This document shows, in pieces, positions 1 to 5,382 of a stretch of 5,976 nt of DNA. The DNA comes from an uncultured Sutterella sp. (GTDB taxonomy: Bacteria > Pseudomonadota > Gammaproteobacteria > Burkholderiales > Burkholderiaceae_F). Numbering within the stretch: position 1 is the stretch's first letter; the number at the start of each line of letters is the position of its first letter. The notes beneath the pieces are model-generated. The model saw nothing but the letters and a program-made list of their open reading frames with translations. It searched no databases and was not told the DNA's origin. The stretch covers positions 1 through 5,976 of the forward strand of contig CAJJRX010000052.1 of NCBI GenBank assembly GCA_905194315.1, in the 5' to 3' direction. The position numbers were made by a program, and so were the translations under genes.

Positions 1-1009
1 CGGCACCCGCCACACCGACAATCACCGCCTCACGTGTGGTGAGCGAGCGGATCATCGCAAGCGACGCCCCCATCGCGCGCAGCACGGCGCGCTCGGCAGC
101 GCGCTCCTGATACGCAAAGGAGAAGACGGTAAAGAGGATCGCCGTGGCGATGACCCAGAGCAGTGCCCCCATCGAAACCATGGCGCCCGTGAGCTGGCGG
201 AATTTGCTCGCCGTATCGCTCATCAGTGCCGAGGCAAAAACGAAGTTGACGCCGCCCTTGAGCCCCACATTGTCGAGCACCCCGTCAGAGACCGTGAGCG
301 GATCGACGCCGGGGCGTACCCGCACGAGCACGGCCGAGACCGACTGTTCAATCTCGCCGGTGCGGGCCGGATCGGCTTTTTCGGCGAGTTTTCTCGCGGC
401 CGCAAGCGTCATGAACACCGAGCTGTCAAAGCCCATCCCGGAGGGCGAGAGCTGTCCGACGATTTTGAATTTTGTGTCATAGAACGTGAGCGAGGTGCCG
501 ATCTCGCCCACAATGTAGTTGCCGACAATAATCTCGTCGTCGGCAAGCGGATGCAAAAGCGCCTTCGTTAGCCAGGGCTTCACGACAAAGTCCGAGGCCC
601 AGTCAAGCCCGATCAGCTGCACCTTGACGCTGCAGCACTGCGCGTCAAGCGAAGAGATGAAAAGCTGAGGGGTGACCGAGACCGCATCGGGCACTTTGCG
701 TACCGCCTCTAGCACGCGCTCGTTCAGAAGAAAGGCGCTCGGCTCGGCGCGCAGCAGCACGTTTTCAATTTTCTTACCCTGGCCCTGCGGCACGACAAGA
801 AGGTCTGCGCCGAGCCGCGCCGAGAGCGAACTCACCCCGGCCTGCCAGTTGGCCGCAAGCATGGCGCCGGTGAAAAGCAGCAGCGAGAAGACCGCCACGA
901 TGCCCACGAGCAGCAGGGTGCGCCCCGGGCGCCCCGAGAGATTTGCGGCCGCAAGCGCTGTTGGCGTGAGCGGCGCGGGTTTCATTGACCTTGCGTCATT
1001 ATTTTCCAT
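1..1009 (-). CDS. FtsX/MacB-type ABC transporter permease with periplasmic Cys-Cys motif (C-terminus beyond window)
   Basis: The reverse strand reads open from ATG at 1009 to the window edge: 336 codons, no stop, C-terminus missing. Residues about 31-53 form the first membrane helix after an N-terminal NLSGRPGRT segment. Residues about 54-277 make a large extracytoplasmic domain opening with GADLLVVPQG. Residues about 278-300 form a second helix, followed by ERAAERAVLRAMGAS (302-316), the cytoplasmic signature seen after TM2 in FtsX/MacB permeases. A third helix begins near 328. The periplasmic domain holds adjacent cysteines 125-126 (context DAQCCSVKVQLIG), which I associate with a subfamily found beside DUF4418 proteins and iron- or thiol-related genes. 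The start is supported by GGGGAGGTG nine bases upstream; an internal Met9 is less likely. The ATPase partner should lie beyond position 1. Substrate is unknown; a role in metal or thiol handling is inference. Confidence 0.85.
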   Translation of the reverse strand, partial: MENNDARSMKPAPLTPTALAAANLSGRPGRTLLLVGIVAVFSLLLFTGAMLAANWQAGVSSLSARLGADLLVVPQGQGKKIENVLLRAEPSAFLLNERVLEAVRKVPDAVSVTPQLFISSLDAQCCSVKVQLIGLDWASDFVVKPWLTKALLHPLADDEIIVGNYIVGEIGTSLTFYDTKFKIVGQLSPSGMGFDSSVFMTLAAARKLAEKADPARTGEIEQSVSAVLVRVRPGVDPLTVSDGVLDNVGLKGGVNFVFASALMSDTASKFRQLTGAMVSMGALLWVIATAILFTVFSFAYQERAAERAVLRAMGASLAMIRSLTTREAVIVGVAGA

Positions 1010-1171
1010 ATTCTGTGTCACCTCCCCTGACACCGCGGCAGCCTGTCGAGGGCGGCAGGGCTGCCCGCCGCACAGCCGAGCGCCGCCCGGCATCCCGCAC
1101 GTGACGGGACTCATCAGAGAGTCTAACATTCGCGGGGTGAAATATGGCTTAACGTCCGGCGCAGATAAGCG
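1010..1171 (-). other. Leader region of the permease gene
   Basis: No gene is seen here. Several inverted repeats crowd the stretch: GACTC/GAGTC at 1108-1112 and 1119-1123, TCCCG/CGGGA at 1093-1097 and 1105-1109, and a GC-rich stem at 1051-1069 with one bulged base, lying about 25 bases upstream of the permease ribosome binding site. They overlap, so at most two form at once. A convincing sigma70 promoter is not visible on the minus strand; TAGACT preceded by TG around 1123-1131 is the best extended -10 candidate. The permease may have its own promoter here or be read through from the upstream gene. Confidence 0.35.
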
Positions 1172-1206
1172 AAAAGGAGCGAGCCACCCCAAGCGCACGC
1201 TCCTTT
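1172..1206 (-). terminator. Probable intrinsic terminator or attenuator after the DUF4418 gene
   Basis: A perfect 9-bp inverted repeat, AAAGGAGCG (1173-1181) and CGCTCCTTT (1198-1206), lies 18 bases past the TAA stop of the DUF4418 gene. On the minus strand the second arm runs into TTTTC, so it resembles a short-tailed terminator. The 16-base loop is long and the U-run brief, so termination may be partial, allowing some readthrough into the permease. The flanking T and A runs make it usable in both directions, though no plus-strand gene ends here. Confidence 0.55.
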
Positions 1207-1224
1207 CTGCCTGACCGGCCAGCC

Positions 1225-1614
1225 TTATTCTCTGCTCAGGCGCCAGCAATCGGCGGCTGCCACCACCGTCACAACAGCACCCCAGAGAATCAGCACTTTC
1301 GCGCTGACGGCATGACAGGCCATCATCGGGCTCTGGCAGGGACCGATCACGAACGTTGCGAGTGCAATCACACTCAACCCCAGAAGCGCGTTCATGATCT
1401 GTACGCCGAAGGCGCGATCCTGCCCGAACACGGTCAGAAGACACCCGGAAAACCCGATAACAGCACCCGTGAGCGCTTCAGCACGTACCATCCAGAAACA
1501 GGCCATGTGCCCTTCGCCGTGGCAGATCGGCAGCGCGAAAAGTGAGGCTGCGCTTAAACCGAGCCCCAGGGCAAGCATCACAAGCCCCGTTATGGTTGAT
1601 CGTTTCTCTGACAT
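1225..1614 (-). CDS. DUF4418 family small integral membrane protein
   Basis: A 129-residue hydrophobic protein with four predicted helices (about 10-30, 44-64, 70-91, 104-122). Two polar clusters sit on the same, probably periplasmic, face: CHGEGHMAC (31-39) between helices 1 and 2, and CQSPMMACH (93-101) between helices 3 and 4. The MAC-F-W...AE pattern after the first cluster matches my memory of DUF4418, whose members run near 120-130 residues and often sit beside FtsX-like permeases. The two halves look like an internal duplication. ATG at 1614 is chosen because GGGGTG (1622-1627) is spaced seven bases from it; a GTG at 1617 directly before it is a less favoured start. The gene lies 43 bases after the rhodanese stop, so the two are probably co-transcribed. 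The Cys/His/Met clusters suggest metal binding or redox chemistry; no function is established. Confidence 0.8.
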   Translation of the reverse strand: MSEKRSTITGLVMLALGLGLSAASLFALPICHGEGHMACFWMVRAEALTGAVIGFSGCLLTVFGQDRAFGVQIMNALLGLSVIALATFVIGPCQSPMMACHAVSAKVLILWGAVVTVVAAADCWRLSRE

Positions 1615-1657
1615 CACTCACACCCCGACTTTTTCAATCCCCGTCACTAACATCCGA

Positions 1658-2212
1658 CTACTTCGTCAGATTCCCTTCACCGCGGGCAGCCGCCTGGGCT
1701 GCCGCATCGATGGCCTTCTGGCGTTCAGCTTCATTGTTGCCCGTGCCATCGTATTTGTGCCCGTTATGAATCCAGCCCTGAATGCCGTCAGGCATCACGT
1801 AGACGTTTTCATAACCGAGCTTGATTGTCGCCTCCGAGATCTCCCAGCTCACGTTGCAGAGCCGGTTGACACAGTAGAAAATCAGGTACGAGTTTTTCTT
1901 GTCCTTCGGAAGCAGTTTCTTCCAGTCCTTCACATTAATGTGCACCGCGCCCGGCACGTGACTGATGTCATAGAGTTCACGCGGGTTGCAGTCATACACA
2001 TAAAGTCCCTCGGCGCCGAGATTCTTCGCCACACGCGCGGTTGAGAGCGGCAGGGGCTGGCGCATCTGCGCCTGCTCACCCGCGGCGGCCGTCGCGGTGC
2101 TCTGCACCGTCGCTGCGTTTTTCACCGCCTCCGTGCCGGCCGCATTCGCGACGCCTGCGCACAGAAGGGCTGCAGCAGCAAGGGTAAGGGTTTTGGAAAC
2201 AGCTGATTTCAT
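1658..2212 (-). CDS. Secreted single-domain rhodanese-like sulfurtransferase
   Basis: A 184-residue protein with a Sec signal peptide (Lys2, hydrophobic 8-21, cleavage likely after VANA at 24), then an Ala/Gln-rich linker (25-55) and one rhodanese domain (about 56-152). Domain marks are ELYDISHVPGAVHI (79-92), the active-site strand and loop YCVNRLCN (113-120), GYENVYV (133-139) and DGIQGW (142-147). Cys114 is the predicted persulfide-carrying nucleophile. The loop carries a second cysteine, Cys119, where rhodaneses usually have Arg or Ser/Thr, and the usual D-x-R near residue 75 is D-C-N, giving a third cysteine, Cys75. The C-terminal tail (160-184) is a charged, Ala-rich helix. The periplasmic placement beside a sulfite reductase gene suggests sulfane sulfur or thiol transfer outside the cytoplasm; the substrate is unknown. 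ATG at 2212 is preferred over GTG at 2215 because AGGAGG lies six bases before it. Confidence 0.88.
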   Translation of the reverse strand: MKSAVSKTLTLAAAALLCAGVANAAGTEAVKNAATVQSTATAAAGEQAQMRQPLPLSTARVAKNLGAEGLYVYDCNPRELYDISHVPGAVHINVKDWKKLLPKDKKNSYLIFYCVNRLCNVSWEISEATIKLGYENVYVMPDGIQGWIHNGHKYDGTGNNEAERQKAIDAAAQAAARGEGNLTK

Positions 2213-2218
2213 CACGCA

Positions 2219-2224
2219 CCTCCT
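2219..2224 (-). promoter_or_regulatory. Ribosome binding site of the rhodanese gene
   Basis: AGGAGG on the minus strand ends six bases before ATG at 2212. This spacing decides the ATG over the adjacent GTG at 2215, which would leave only three bases. Confidence 0.75.
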
Positions 2225-2294
2225 CGTGTCCCGATTGTCCCGGAGCTGCCTGCCTGCCGCTCCTCTACGGAGCTTTGACTTGCGGGCGCATCCG

Positions 2295-2334
2295 GTCAGT
2301 TGTCTGTTGTATCAGTCAGTTGGCTTTCTCAGAA
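2295..2334 (-). promoter_or_regulatory. Weak candidate promoter with direct repeats upstream of the rhodanese gene
   Basis: On the minus strand TTCTGA (2334-2329) and TACAAC (2311-2306) are 17 bases apart, a weak -35/-10 pair. Two plus-strand copies of GTCAGTTG start at 2295 and 2315, a 20-base period, and flank the candidate -10. They could be an operator, since 20 bases puts both on nearly the same helix face. A promoter is expected because a strong terminator separates this gene from mccA, but the hexamer match alone is poor. Confidence 0.25.
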
Positions 2335-2406
2335 ATCCCGGGCCTCTTGCGGTGAGGCTCAAGGTCTTTGAGAAAGAGAACTGCAGTTTGTGTGGTCAGT
2401 CCCGGC

Positions 2407-2463
2407 GGGGGTTTCCCCCGGGGGAAGAAACTTCCCCCTCCCCTCAGTGAGGAGAGGGGGAAG
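2407..2463. repeat. Chain of overlapping inverted repeats sharing G5/C5 arms
   Basis: Four inverted repeats overlap in 57 bases. These are GGGGG-ttt-CCCCC (2407-2419), the palindrome TTCCCCCGGGGGAA (2413-2426), GGGGGAAG-aaa-CTTCCCCC (2420-2438), and a 16-position stem with a one-base centre (2431-2463). Neighbouring hairpins use the same arm, so only alternate ones can form together. The last is the mccA terminator stem. Confidence 0.8.
2425..2463 (-). terminator. mccA: Rho-independent terminator of the mccA-like gene
   Basis: Fifty-odd bases past the mccA stop, arms 2448-2463 and 2431-2446 form a stem of 16 positions with a minimal loop. It begins CTTCCCCCTC and closes with GAGGGGGAAG on the minus strand. 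The one non-Watson-Crick position (2441/2453) is C opposite A on the plus strand but a G-U wobble in minus-strand RNA, so the fold favours the mccA direction. The stem is followed by UUUCUU. The plus strand lacks a T-run after the stem. Confidence 0.8.
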
Positions 2464-2516
2464 CGGTTGAGCTCAGGTCAGGTGAACCCCGTTAGGGATC
2501 CTGAATCCGTCAAAGA

Positions 2517-4475
2517 TTACATCTTCTTGGGTTCGGGAGCCTTGGCGTTCAGGATAGCCATAGCTTCGTTGACATAGTTCACGCCTTCCGTAACGAGCGA
2601 CTTCGCATACTTCGGACCGTGGACACCCCAGGAACCGTCAGCCTTGATCTTGGCGGCAATAGCGCGGGCCTGATCAGCATAAGTCTGGATCTGGACCTTG
2701 GTCGCATTGTCGAGCTTGGCGGTCTGCAGTTTGTCGGAGATCGTCAGCAGGTCAGCCGTGATCTTGGCGTAACCTTCCTTGACGGGCTGCTGCCATGCGA
2801 CAACCTTGTTGTAGATAGTCTTCTGGTCCTTGAAGCGCATAGCTTCGGGGAACTTCGACTGAACAGGGCTGTGGCAGCCGAACGCATCCTGAACGTGCTT
2901 GTCAGGCCACGACGTACGACCGCAGGTCCACATCAGGTCAAGGTACGGACGGCCGTTATCCTTGGCAACATGCCAACCCTTCTTGTTGGAAGCGGTCGGG
3001 CTGCGGTCGGTCACGCCGTCAGGCGGATTGAGGGTCTTCTTTTCAGGATCGACAAGAATACGCCAGATGTGCGAGGCACGGACGTTGTCGAAGCCGCCCA
3101 TATCCGGACGCTGGATCGAAGCGAAGTTTTCGCAGCTACCCATCTTCGGCATATGGCAGGAAGCGCACTGGTTGCGACTGTGCGTACCACCCTGAGCGAA
3201 GAACTCAGCAGCGGTGCTGTGGCAGTCCTGGCAGGTCTTCTTCATGTGAGGCACAGTGTAGTAAGACTTCCAGTCGTTCTTGGTGACTTCGTGAGGATCG
3301 TGGCAGGTCGTGCAGCGCATACCCTTCTGATAGTGCTTCGTGTACAGCATCTGGGAACCTTCGGTACCGCATGCCGGGCAGAAGCTCTTGAAGTAAACGT
3401 TGAACGGCTGAGTCGGATCCTTCTTGCGATCGTCCTGGTTGTACACGATACGCTGGTGGCAGCGTTCGCAGTCAGACGGCATACCTGCACCGCGGGCACC
3501 ATAAAGGTGAGCGCCGGCGCCGTGGCATTCTTCGCAGCTCACACCCTTACTGACGGTGTGATCGCGCAGTTTCTGACCGTCACCCAGAGCCGCGAAGAGT
3601 TCCTTCTGGCTCTTGAAGTCGAACTTCCAGGTGTGGCAGATTTCGCAGTATGCGCTACCGGGCTGGAACATAGCCTGCGTACGGTTGGAAGCGCCGTAGG
3701 AGTTGGTACCCCAGACGTTGGAGGTCTGAGCACCGAAGTCTTCGAGTTTGGTCGGGAATGTCGGATCCCAGGCGTTAATCTTCTTGGCCATTTCAGGCGT
3801 CAGATATTCAGCCCAGCCGCGCGAGAACTGGTTCCCGCCGGCGACAATCTTACCAGTACCCTTAGACAGGTTGCCGCCCTCAATGTGGTACGTACCACGG
3901 ACGAGCCATTTGTCGATGAAGCCGTATTTCGTACGCGGCGTACCGACCACCACATAGATATCTTCTTTTTCGATACCTTCAGGCAGCACGGAGGCCTTGG
4001 AGTTGTACAACGGTTTCTTCAGGTCGTTACCGACTTCTTCCATTTCTTCCGGGAAGCGGATGATCTTGGAGTGACGGGAACGTTCCCATTTTTCATACTG
4101 GATCGGGTGGCATTCGCCGCACTTCTTCGGACCGACGAAGTTGTTCGGGAGGTCAAGGAAGGATTCGTAGGGCAGACGGTACGTCAGAGCAGCCTTGCGG
4201 CCGGTGTCGTGATGGTACTTGTCGCCACCGCCGAATTCAACCCATTCTTCCGTACGGTCGGAAATCGTGAACTTACCCACGACGCGACCTTCCTTCGCAT
4301 AAGTCTTGAAGTACGGATGATTGGCTTTGAGGTAGTCCCAGAAAGCCTTTTCTTGTTCCACATAGCCATCGAGCGTGCGCGGCAGGTCAATCGTCACCAA
4401 AGCGGAAGCTGGTGCGACGGCGAACAACGTACTGATGCAGGCGGCCAGAGACAGAAGCTTGGAATGCTTGGTCAT
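2517..4475 (-). CDS. mccA: Octaheme cytochrome c sulfite reductase, MccA/SirA family
   Basis: This 652-residue protein has a Sec signal peptide (cleavage likely after APASA, residue 25), so the enzyme is periplasmic. Seven CXXCH heme sites start at Cys119, 277, 314, 336, 388, 415 and 437. An eighth site has the wide spacing C518-x15-C534-H535, the diagnostic feature of MccA, which reduces sulfite to sulfide with six electrons. Three further mature-protein cysteines remain: Cys366 and Cys369 (CPAC, not followed by His) and Cys448 (GSCEN). MccA from Wolinella holds a Cu(I) beside its catalytic heme through two cysteines, so these are candidate ligands. Residues about 551-645 form the helical C-terminus. 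AAGGAG lies six bases before ATG 4475. Codon use is strongly biased, as in highly expressed genes. No mccB/C/D-like quinol dehydrogenase and no CcsA-type lyase for the CX15CH site are in the window. An unrelated multiheme family is unlikely given the exact 15-residue spacing. Confidence 0.92.
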   Translation of the reverse strand: MTKHSKLLSLAACISTLFAVAPASALVTIDLPRTLDGYVEQEKAFWDYLKANHPYFKTYAKEGRVVGKFTISDRTEEWVEFGGGDKYHHDTGRKAALTYRLPYESFLDLPNNFVGPKKCGECHPIQYEKWERSRHSKIIRFPEEMEEVGNDLKKPLYNSKASVLPEGIEKEDIYVVVGTPRTKYGFIDKWLVRGTYHIEGGNLSKGTGKIVAGGNQFSRGWAEYLTPEMAKKINAWDPTFPTKLEDFGAQTSNVWGTNSYGASNRTQAMFQPGSAYCEICHTWKFDFKSQKELFAALGDGQKLRDHTVSKGVSCEECHGAGAHLYGARGAGMPSDCERCHQRIVYNQDDRKKDPTQPFNVYFKSFCPACGTEGSQMLYTKHYQKGMRCTTCHDPHEVTKNDWKSYYTVPHMKKTCQDCHSTAAEFFAQGGTHSRNQCASCHMPKMGSCENFASIQRPDMGGFDNVRASHIWRILVDPEKKTLNPPDGVTDRSPTASNKKGWHVAKDNGRPYLDLMWTCGRTSWPDKHVQDAFGCHSPVQSKFPEAMRFKDQKTIYNKVVAWQQPVKEGYAKITADLLTISDKLQTAKLDNATKVQIQTYADQARAIAAKIKADGSWGVHGPKYAKSLVTEGVNYVNEAMAILNAKAPEPKKM

Positions 4476-4490
4476 AATTCGCTCCTTGTA

Positions 4491-4633
4491 GTCTCTTGTA
4501 AGACAGGGTTAATTGAAAAGTCTCCTTAGCACCGGATGACTTCGCTGAGGCTATTGACTGCCTCTCAGGGTGGAAAGCATCCGTCAGTTAGGGAGCCGAG
4601 GTCTTGCAGCAATCGGGTTTCTTGGGGAACCCG
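4491..4633 (-). other. Structured 5' leader of the mccA-like gene
   Basis: Nested and tandem inverted repeats lie just upstream of the gene. An outer pair CGGATG/CATCCG (4533-4538 and 4578-4583) encloses GAGGC/GCCTC (4547-4551 and 4560-4564). A separate stem CGGGTT/AACCCG (4614-4619 and 4628-4633) lies further upstream, and a small GTCT/AGAC repeat (4491-4504) sits next to the ribosome binding site. If transcription starts near 4642, all of these would be in the transcript. No known riboswitch class is recognised; they may stabilise the mRNA or be fortuitous. Confidence 0.35.
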
Positions 4634-4648
4634 TTTACTACAGTGCTC

Positions 4649-4676
4649 ACAATAGCGCTTAATGTTCTCTTAAGAA
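4649..4676 (-). promoter_or_regulatory. Tentative promoter of the mccA-like gene
   Basis: On the minus strand TTCTTA (4676-4671) and TATTGT (4654-4649) are 16 bases apart. The hexamers match consensus only partly, as expected for an activator-dependent promoter. A start near 4642 would put the FNR-like box centre about 71 bases upstream, a spacing that Class I FNR/CRP activation tolerates. The leader would then be about 165 bases long. Confidence 0.3.
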
Positions 4677-4706
4677 AGGGGAGAAAGGCCAGAGAACACC
4701 TTACTT

Positions 4707-4720
4707 TTGATCTAAACCAA
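4707..4720. promoter_or_regulatory. FNR/CRP-family operator upstream of mccA
   Basis: The 14 bases read TTGAT-CTAA-ACCAA, matching the FNR consensus TTGAT-N4-ATCAA at 9 of 10 defined positions. The box is embedded in a wider inverted repeat, ACTTTTG (4703-4709) and CAAAAGT (4718-4724). It lies about 238 bases upstream of the mccA start codon. FNR-type control would fit an anaerobic sulfite reductase. Other CRP/FNR-family regulators use similar sites and cannot be told apart here. Confidence 0.6.
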
Positions 4721-4779
4721 AAGTTTGGGCGGAAATTTATTTTTTCCTCTCCTTTTTGAGTACCTCATTTCTATACAAC

Positions 4780-4810
4780 ATTAAAACGACTGTGGTACAG
4801 GCGTTTTAAT
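4780..4810. repeat. 31-base interrupted palindrome in the mccA upstream region
   Basis: Outer arms ATTAAAACG (4780-4788) and CGTTTTAAT (4802-4810) are perfect. Inside them CTGT (4790-4793) and ACAG (4797-4800) also pair around GGT. Only the A4789/G4801 position fails, giving 13 of 14 paired positions. No gene ends nearby, so a terminator is not required. It could be an operator for a dimeric regulator, a hairpin, or a mobile-element relic. Confidence 0.75.
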
Positions 4811-5280
4811 CAGTAATGTGTTTTATTTCACCAAATAATAAACAAAAGTTCAGTATTTTTTATATACTTCTTTTTGGTTGTTTTTTAGTGCCTCGCGGAA
4901 AATTGCCATTATCAGAAACCCTCAATCACATTCACTTTTGACTATCAATCACATTCATTTTTGACCTCTCTATAAGTACTAGGCTTAAAAACACCCCCTT
5001 TTTCATCACTCCTGATTGAGTAAAGATAAATTTTCCTATCTCTCGCCTGTGTTTCTTTTTTCTTAACAGAGAGGGGAAATGCCGGCAAAACTGATAGTTG
5101 TTAAGTATTACTATTGATTCTCCAATAGCTTTAGCCTTTTCTCTTTCGAGGCGTTTTTTCACCCCGTTGAATCCGTGAAAACCCTAAGTCCCGAGCGAGA
5201 TTGAGCGCACACCCGTCTTCTTTTTGTGTCAGTAAATCTGATGCGTTTTTTTTCTCTCTCCACCCTCCCCCGCCCCCGTC
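4811..5280. other. AT-rich intergenic stretch without a supported gene
   Basis: Composition falls sharply here; for example 4801-4860 has 14 G/C in 60 bases, against GC-rich genes on both sides. Apart from the tandem repeat pair listed separately I see no RNA gene or convincing coding region. The right end (about 5245-5285) is a pyrimidine-rich run on the plus strand with T8, CT repeats and C5 blocks. The low GC and repeats would fit a large upstream regulatory region or the scar of a decayed insertion. Confidence 0.6.
4922..4965. repeat. Tandem pair of 21-base direct repeats
   Basis: Copies at 4922-4942 and 4945-4965 begin TCAATCACATTCA and end TTTTGAC. They differ at one base (C versus T at the fourteenth position) and are separated by TA, giving a 23-base period. 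Read on the minus strand each copy begins GTCAAAA. Tandem repeats of about this size occur as regulator binding arrays and at the multi-repeat ends of IS21-family elements. No transposase lies nearby, so the origin is open. Confidence 0.8.
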
Positions 5281-5297
5281 TCTCACGTTAAGCCTCG

Positions 5298-5319
5298 CGC
5301 TAAGGCGGATGCCTTAGCG
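5298..5319. repeat. Perfect 9-bp stem-loop upstream of the ybaK-like promoter
   Basis: CGCTAAGGC (5298-5306) and GCCTTAGCG (5311-5319) pair exactly around a GGAT loop. Neither strand has a following T-run, so it is not a typical terminator. It ends three bases before the candidate -35 element, a position that fits an operator. A second palindrome, CGCGCT-G-AGCGCG (5331-5343), lies within the promoter spacer. Confidence 0.65.
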
Positions 5320-5322
5320 GTG

Positions 5323-5351
5323 CTCACAAACGCGCTGAGCGCGGCTATAGT
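5323..5351 (+). promoter_or_regulatory. Promoter of the YbaK/EbsC-type gene
   Basis: CTCACA (5323-5328) and TATAGT (5346-5351) are separated by 17 bases; the -10 matches consensus at five of six positions and the -35 at four. Transcription would start near 5358, giving a leader of about 25 bases. GGAGGTGAT (5374-5382) then runs directly into the ATG, an almost full anti-SD match with short spacing. Confidence 0.55.
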
Positions 5352-5382
5352 AGTAAACCTGAACTGAACATATGGAGGTGAT

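Noticed and set aside
144..482. Plus-strand open frame of 112 codons
   Set aside because: Antisense to the permease reading frame, which carries clear FtsX-family signatures; the translation is Ser/Thr/Pro-rich without a domain.
672..1214. Plus-strand open frame of 180 codons
   Set aside because: Most of it is antisense to the permease N-terminus and the rest crosses the leader and terminator hairpins; no domain or ribosome binding site supports it.
1394..2044. Plus-strand open frame of 216 codons
   Set aside because: It is antisense to both the DUF4418 and rhodanese genes, whose protein motifs are clear.
2619..4529. 636-codon open frame on the plus strand opposite mccA
   Set aside because: It is fully antisense to a protein with eight heme sites and a signal peptide. 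Its translation shows no domain, and strong codon bias of mccA explains the absence of stops.
4922..4965. CRISPR array
   Set aside because: Only two repeats with a two-base separation; there is no spacer-length interval and no cas gene.
4932..5162. 76-codon minus-strand frame in the AT-rich gap
   Set aside because: GTG start without a Shine-Dalgarno sequence, low-complexity Lys/Arg-rich translation, no recognised domain, and its 3' end overlaps the tandem repeats. Coding status is unsupported.
5245..5285. Pyrimidine-rich tract as a functional triplex-forming element
   Set aside because: Simple composition bias with no mirror-repeat symmetry that I can demonstrate.
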